From NCBI GenBank assembly GCA_004556965.1, contig SFFE01000016.1, positions 1-25,924 of the forward strand: a stretch of DNA of 25,924 nt. Direction: 5' to 3'. The translations under genes and the position numbers were made by a program. The stretch comes from Clostridiales bacterium (GTDB taxonomy: Bacteria > Bacillota > Clostridia > Oscillospirales > Oscillospiraceae). Every line of letters begins with the position of its first letter. Position 1 is the first letter of the stretch. This document shows positions 21,685-25,924 of the stretch, piece by piece. The notes under the pieces were generated by a model, which searched no databases, was not told the DNA's origin, and saw nothing but the letters and a program-made list of their open reading frames with translations.

Positions 21685-24549
21685 ATGAAGCATTCAAAGA
21701 AATTGCTTTCTCTTCTGCTGGTGCTGTGCATGGTGCTCAGTCTGACCTGCACCGCATTTGCAGCGGACGGCGCGGAATCGGAAGCCTCAACGTATGAACT
21801 TGTTGATGCGTCCAAAGGTTTGACTGCGGGCACTTATTTGGTTCGCGGTATTCCGACAAATACGTATGACGTTGCAATCGAAGGCGTAACCAATGCTTTC
21901 CTGAGCACGGACGGCTGCACTACAACCAGAATGATGTCCAAGGATCTGGCAATTGCCGATGGCAAGGTTACGACTGCGGACGATACGGTCGTGTGGACGG
22001 TCGCTGCCGTGGAGGGCGGCGTGACGCTCTACAACAAAAACGCTGGCTATCTCTGCTACAACGATGCCAAAAACGGAAACACGGTCGGCTATACGGAGAA
22101 TGCAGCCGCAGCGGGCGTTTGGAACGTAAAGGTCGCAGAGGATGGCAAGGTCGGTTTGCAGGAAGCTGTCAGTGAGAGACTGCTTGCTGCGAACAGATTC
22201 GGAACAGAAGAGAACGGGTACTACTATGGCTTTGCTTGCTATAAGAACACTTCTAACGTCACCAGCAATCTTGAATTCTACAAGCTGGTTGAGTCGACCG
22301 ATCCGACCCCGCCGGTCGAGAAGTCGGACGACATCGTCATCCTCTACACGAACGACGTGCATACCTATATTGATCAGGGCCTGAGCTATGCCAGCATCGC
22401 CGCCTACAAGACGGAGCTGGAGGAGACCCACAACAATGTGCTGCTCGTGGACGCGGGCGACCACATTCAGGGCACGGCTTACGGCTCCATGGACAAGGGC
22501 CAAACCATCATCAATCTGATGAATGCCGCCGGCTATGATCTGGCTACCCTTGGCAACCACGAGTTCGACTACAACATGACCGGCTGCATGAATGCCATCA
22601 GCTGGGCAGACTTCCCCTATGTTTCCTGCAACTTCTATCATGAGAGTGAAGGCGTGAGAGGCGAAAACGTGCTCGACAGCTACAAGATTTTTGACGCTGG
22701 CGACGAGAAGGTTGCGCTGATCGGCATCACGACGCCGGAATCCTTCACTAAGTCTACCCCCGCTTACTTCCAGGATGCAGACGGAAACTACATCTACGGC
22801 ATCTCCGGTGGTGTTGACGGCGCTGCACTGTATGCAGATGTGCAGAAGGCCATCGACGAGGCAACGGCTGACGGCGCAACGAAGATCATCGCGCTCGGCC
22901 ATCTGGGCGACGACCCCGCGTCCGACCCGTGGAACTCTGAAGACGTGATCGCGAACGTCACAGGCCTGGACGCGTTCATCGACGGACACTCCCACAGCAC
23001 GGTGGAAATGAAGGAAGTTACCGACAAGGACGGCAACACTGTGATTCTGACACAGACCGGCAGCTATTTTGCGGCCATGGGTAAGATGACCATCTCTGAA
23101 GACGGCATTACGACCGAACTCGTCACAGAGTATGACGGCGTTGACGAGGATGTCAAGGCGATTCAGGATGCGTGGATCGAGGAGATCGACACCCAGCTCG
23201 GTACCGTGATCGGTTACGCGGACATCACGTTTGACAACTATGATGCGGACGGCAACCGGTTGGTCCGCAAGCAGGAAACCAACACCGGCGACTTTGCCGC
23301 CGACGCGCTGTATTACCTCTTTGACAATATGGAGCTCGATGTTGATGTTGCCATCATGAACGGCGGCGGCGTCCGCAACAAGGCCATCACCGGCGAGATC
23401 AGCTATAAGACCTGCAAGGATATCCACACCTTCGGCAACGTGGCCTGCCTGCAGACCGTTACCGGCCAGCAGATTCTGGACGCTCTGGAATGGGGCGCGA
23501 AGGACGCTGCGCTGGACGGCAGCAAGGAGTGCGGCGGCTTCCTTCAGGTTTCCGGCCTGACCTATGACATTAACCTCAAGATTCCCTCTACGGTTCAGAA
23601 GGACGAAAAGGGCGTTTGGACCGGCGGCCCGACCGGCGAATACCGTGTGTCCAACGTTGAGGTCTTCAATAAGGAGACCGGCGAATACGAGCCGCTGGAT
23701 CTGGAAGCGGAGTATAACCTCGCCGGCTACAACTACACGCTGCGCGATCTGGGCGACGGCTTCGCCATGTTTGAGGGCGCTGTCAATGTGCTCGACTATG
23801 TCATGGAAGATTACATGGTTCTGGCGAACTATGTGAAGTCCTTCCCGGTTGACGAAGAGACCGGCCTGCCCACGATCAGCGGCGTATATGAGAGCGTGTA
23901 CGGCGAAGGCCGCATCTTCGTGTGGCAGAACCCGTTCACGGATGTGAACAACAAGACGTGGTTCGCAGGCGCGGTGGAAGCGGTCTATCAGGGCGGCGTC
24001 ATGAACGGCATGACCGCAACGACCTTTGAGCCGGATACGGCGGTCAGCCGTGCGATGGTTGCGACTATTCTCTACAGACTGGCGGATTCGCCGGCTGTTT
24101 CGGACGATATGAGCTGCCCGTTCACGGACGTGCAGAAAGGCGACTGGTACTATGACGCGATCGTCTGGGCCTACAACGAGGGCATTCTGAAGGGCGTGTC
24201 CGAGACGCTGGCGGCGCCGAATGCGGATGCGACGCGCGAGCAGGTTGCCGTGCTGTTCTACCGCTACGAGGGTAACCCGGAAGAGGAGCCGACCGGCGCA
24301 GAGCTGGAGGCCATTCTGTCGGTCTATCCGGATGCGGATCAGATCGCGCCCTGGGCAAAGATCGGCGTAGCGTTCTGCACGCACTTTGGCCTCATGCAGG
24401 GCGATAACAACGGCTTCCGTCCGCAGAACAACATGACGCGCGCGGAGCTGGCGCAGGTCATCGTCAATTTCGTGCTTGCGGCTACGAGCCAGCCGGACGA
24501 AGTTCCGGAAGCACCCGAAGCGATCACTGAGGCTGTTCTGGCGGCCTGA
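21685..24549 (+). CDS. Secreted 5'-nucleotidase/2',3'-cyclic phosphodiesterase with SLH domains
   Basis: A 954-residue exported protein. A signal peptide MKHSKKLLSLLLVLCMVLSLTCTAFA-A is predicted to be cut near residue 27. An N-terminal module of unknown type fills about 30-205, followed by a PTPPVEKS linker. The metallophosphoesterase domain (about 215-500) has YTNDVHTY, DAGDHIQG, GNHEFDY, GHLGDD and DGHSHS, which supply the two-metal site. The 5'-nucleotidase C-terminal domain (about 510-740) has GDFAADAL, MNGGGVRN and FGNVACLQTVTG. Three SLH repeats (from about 750, 811 and 880) should anchor it to secondary wall polymers. It probably releases phosphate and nucleosides from nucleotides outside the cell. 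ATG 21685 follows GGAGGAA. It is less G+C-rich in its first 600 bases than the neighbouring genes. Confidence 0.92.
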   Translation: MKHSKKLLSLLLVLCMVLSLTCTAFAADGAESEASTYELVDASKGLTAGTYLVRGIPTNTYDVAIEGVTNAFLSTDGCTTTRMMSKDLAIADGKVTTADDTVVWTVAAVEGGVTLYNKNAGYLCYNDAKNGNTVGYTENAAAAGVWNVKVAEDGKVGLQEAVSERLLAANRFGTEENGYYYGFACYKNTSNVTSNLEFYKLVESTDPTPPVEKSDDIVILYTNDVHTYIDQGLSYASIAAYKTELEETHNNVLLVDAGDHIQGTAYGSMDKGQTIINLMNAAGYDLATLGNHEFDYNMTGCMNAISWADFPYVSCNFYHESEGVRGENVLDSYKIFDAGDEKVALIGITTPESFTKSTPAYFQDADGNYIYGISGGVDGAALYADVQKAIDEATADGATKIIALGHLGDDPASDPWNSEDVIANVTGLDAFIDGHSHSTVEMKEVTDKDGNTVILTQTGSYFAAMGKMTISEDGITTELVTEYDGVDEDVKAIQDAWIEEIDTQLGTVIGYADITFDNYDADGNRLVRKQETNTGDFAADALYYLFDNMELDVDVAIMNGGGVRNKAITGEISYKTCKDIHTFGNVACLQTVTGQQILDALEWGAKDAALDGSKECGGFLQVSGLTYDINLKIPSTVQKDEKGVWTGGPTGEYRVSNVEVFNKETGEYEPLDLEAEYNLAGYNYTLRDLGDGFAMFEGAVNVLDYVMEDYMVLANYVKSFPVDEETGLPTISGVYESVYGEGRIFVWQNPFTDVNNKTWFAGAVEAVYQGGVMNGMTATTFEPDTAVSRAMVATILYRLADSPAVSDDMSCPFTDVQKGDWYYDAIVWAYNEGILKGVSETLAAPNADATREQVAVLFYRYEGNPEEEPTGAELEAILSVYPDADQIAPWAKIGVAFCTHFGLMQGDNNGFRPQNNMTRAELAQVIVNFVLAATSQPDEVPEAPEAITEAVLAA

Positions 24550-24563
24550 TCGTTTTTCAAAGC

Positions 24564-24596
24564 AAAAGGGAGACTGCATTGCAGTCTCCCTTTTTT
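24564..24596 (+). terminator. Intrinsic terminator after the SLH 5'-nucleotidase
   Basis: AAAAGGGAGACTGC (24564-24577) pairs perfectly with GCAGTCTCCCTTTT (24581-24594) around ATT, followed by further T. The A-run on the left also makes it usable on the other strand. Confidence 0.9.
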
Positions 24597-24635
24597 GCTT
24601 CCGCAGCGCGGCGCGCGGGAGGAACTGGTTTCCGC

Positions 24636-24663
24636 TTGACAATCCGGGCAAAACGATTACAAT
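24636..24663 (+). promoter_or_regulatory. sigma-A promoter of psuG
   Basis: A perfect TTGACA (24636-24641), a 16-base spacer and TACAAT (24658-24663), about 47 bases before the psuG start and just after the upstream terminator. Confidence 0.8.
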
Positions 24664-24710
24664 AGGACTTGCTCGTGCGAGCCATGATTTTTGCAACAGG
24701 AGACAAAAGA

Positions 24711-25622
<912 letters not shown>

Positions 25623-25623
25623 C

Positions 25624-25794
25624 GTGAGCTGGCTGATTTTTGCAATCGCGGCGGTATTCGGTCTCGGCCTTGTGATCGGCGCCATCGCATCCCGCAGGCA
25701 AATGAGCACGGCGGTCGTTGTGGTGCTGTGCATCATGGGCGCGGGCATCTTCCTCGCCGGCGCGCTGCTGGCGCTCGGCGTCGGGCTGCTGTGA
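25624..25794 (+). CDS. Small two-helix membrane protein (56 residues)
   Basis: A frame starting GTG one base after the psuG stop encodes MSWLIFAIAAVFGLGLVIGA, a short basic turn ASRRQMSTA, then a second hydrophobic helix to GVGLL. Two transmembrane helices with a basic loop are evident. The only ribosome binding site is a weak CAGG inside the end of psuG, so translation would depend on coupling. Third-position G/C preference continues as in psuG, which supports it being real. No family is recognised. Confidence 0.55.
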   Translation: MSWLIFAIAAVFGLGLVIGAIASRRQMSTAVVVVLCIMGAGIFLAGALLALGVGLL

Positions 25795-25827
25795 CGAAAG
25801 CAACCGACAAAAAACCACCCCGAACTG

Positions 25828-25924
25828 TGAACCGCACCAATTTGTGCGGACAGCACAAAAAGCCCCCCTATGCAGGGATATGAAATTTTAAGCAACATAC
25901 TGGCACCGAAATTCCATCGGTGTC
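25828..25924 (-). mobile_element. End of an IS3-family insertion sequence (partial)
   Basis: From TGAACCGCACC (25828 onward) the sequence has the form of an IS3-family terminal inverted repeat (TGAAC... at the outer end), and 60 bases inside it lies the 3' end of an OrfB-type transposase on the minus strand. The element continues beyond the window, so its other end, target duplication and orfA are not visible. The terminal region also forms CCGCAC/GTGCGG (25832-25837 with 25844-25849). Confidence 0.65.
25888..25924 (-). CDS. IS3-family transposase OrfB, C-terminal end (partial)
   Basis: On the minus strand the last codons before TAA (25890-25888) read T-P-M-E-F-R-C-Q-Y-V-A. TPMEFR close to the terminus is the usual ending of IS150-group IS3 OrfB (DDE rve domain) proteins, normally preceded by a YN-x2-RPH-type segment, which here lies outside the window. 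Only 11 residues are visible, so the call rests on this ending plus the adjacent terminal repeat. Confidence 0.65.
   Translation of the reverse strand, partial: TPMEFRCQYVA

Overview
The window looks like a chromosomal segment of a G+C-rich gut-type Clostridia bacterium (Bacillota, most like Oscillospiraceae). The evidence is the Firmicutes cell-division block sepF-divIVA-ileS-lspA-rluD, strong AGGAGG-type ribosome binding sites, a Gram-positive 5S core, an SLH-domain wall protein and the sequence style. The genus is inferred, not shown.

Layout. (1) 1-390: the 3' end of an rRNA operon in the unusual order 23S / tRNA-Lys(CTT) / 5S. The 5S has an abnormal 3' end and runs straight into the ribosome binding site of an iron-sulfur flavoprotein-like oxidoreductase (388-1005). 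(2) 1065-5777, minus strand: miaB-mutS-CPBP protease, tightly packed or overlapping, divergent from mutL (5893-7767, plus). (3) 7768-8179: about 410 bases without a gene, filled with at least eight palindromes, one of them present twice as a 29-base identical copy. (4) degV (minus), then a long plus-strand series: miaA, hfq, a HlyD-like membrane protein, a YggS-type PLP protein, sepF, divIVA, ileS, lspA with a long extra tail, rluD and a small flavin/PNPOx-fold protein. Several of these are probably co-transcribed. (5) 19046-19330: a strong promoter, a 31-codon reading frame in which 13 residues are Cys or Met, and an intrinsic terminator whose 5' arm can pair with the codons just before the Cys-Cys pair. 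This looks like a leader-peptide attenuator. It now precedes only the remnant of a surface-protein gene. (6) folA and thyA as a minus-strand operon. (7) A secreted 5'-nucleotidase with three SLH domains, then psuG and a 56-residue two-helix membrane protein. (8) The last 97 bases are the end of an IS3-family insertion sequence (orfB terminus ...TPMEFRCQYVA, minus strand).

How genes fit together: MutS and MutL form the mismatch-repair pair. MiaA and MiaB carry out the two successive steps of ms2i6A tRNA modification at A37. FolA and ThyA form the dTMP/folate cycle. SepF and DivIVA act in septation and pole organisation, with LspA handling lipoprotein maturation. The observations I rate highest are the Cys/Met-rich leader with its attenuator, the palindrome mosaic after mutL, the damaged 5S/reductase junction, and the cytoplasmic tail on LspA.
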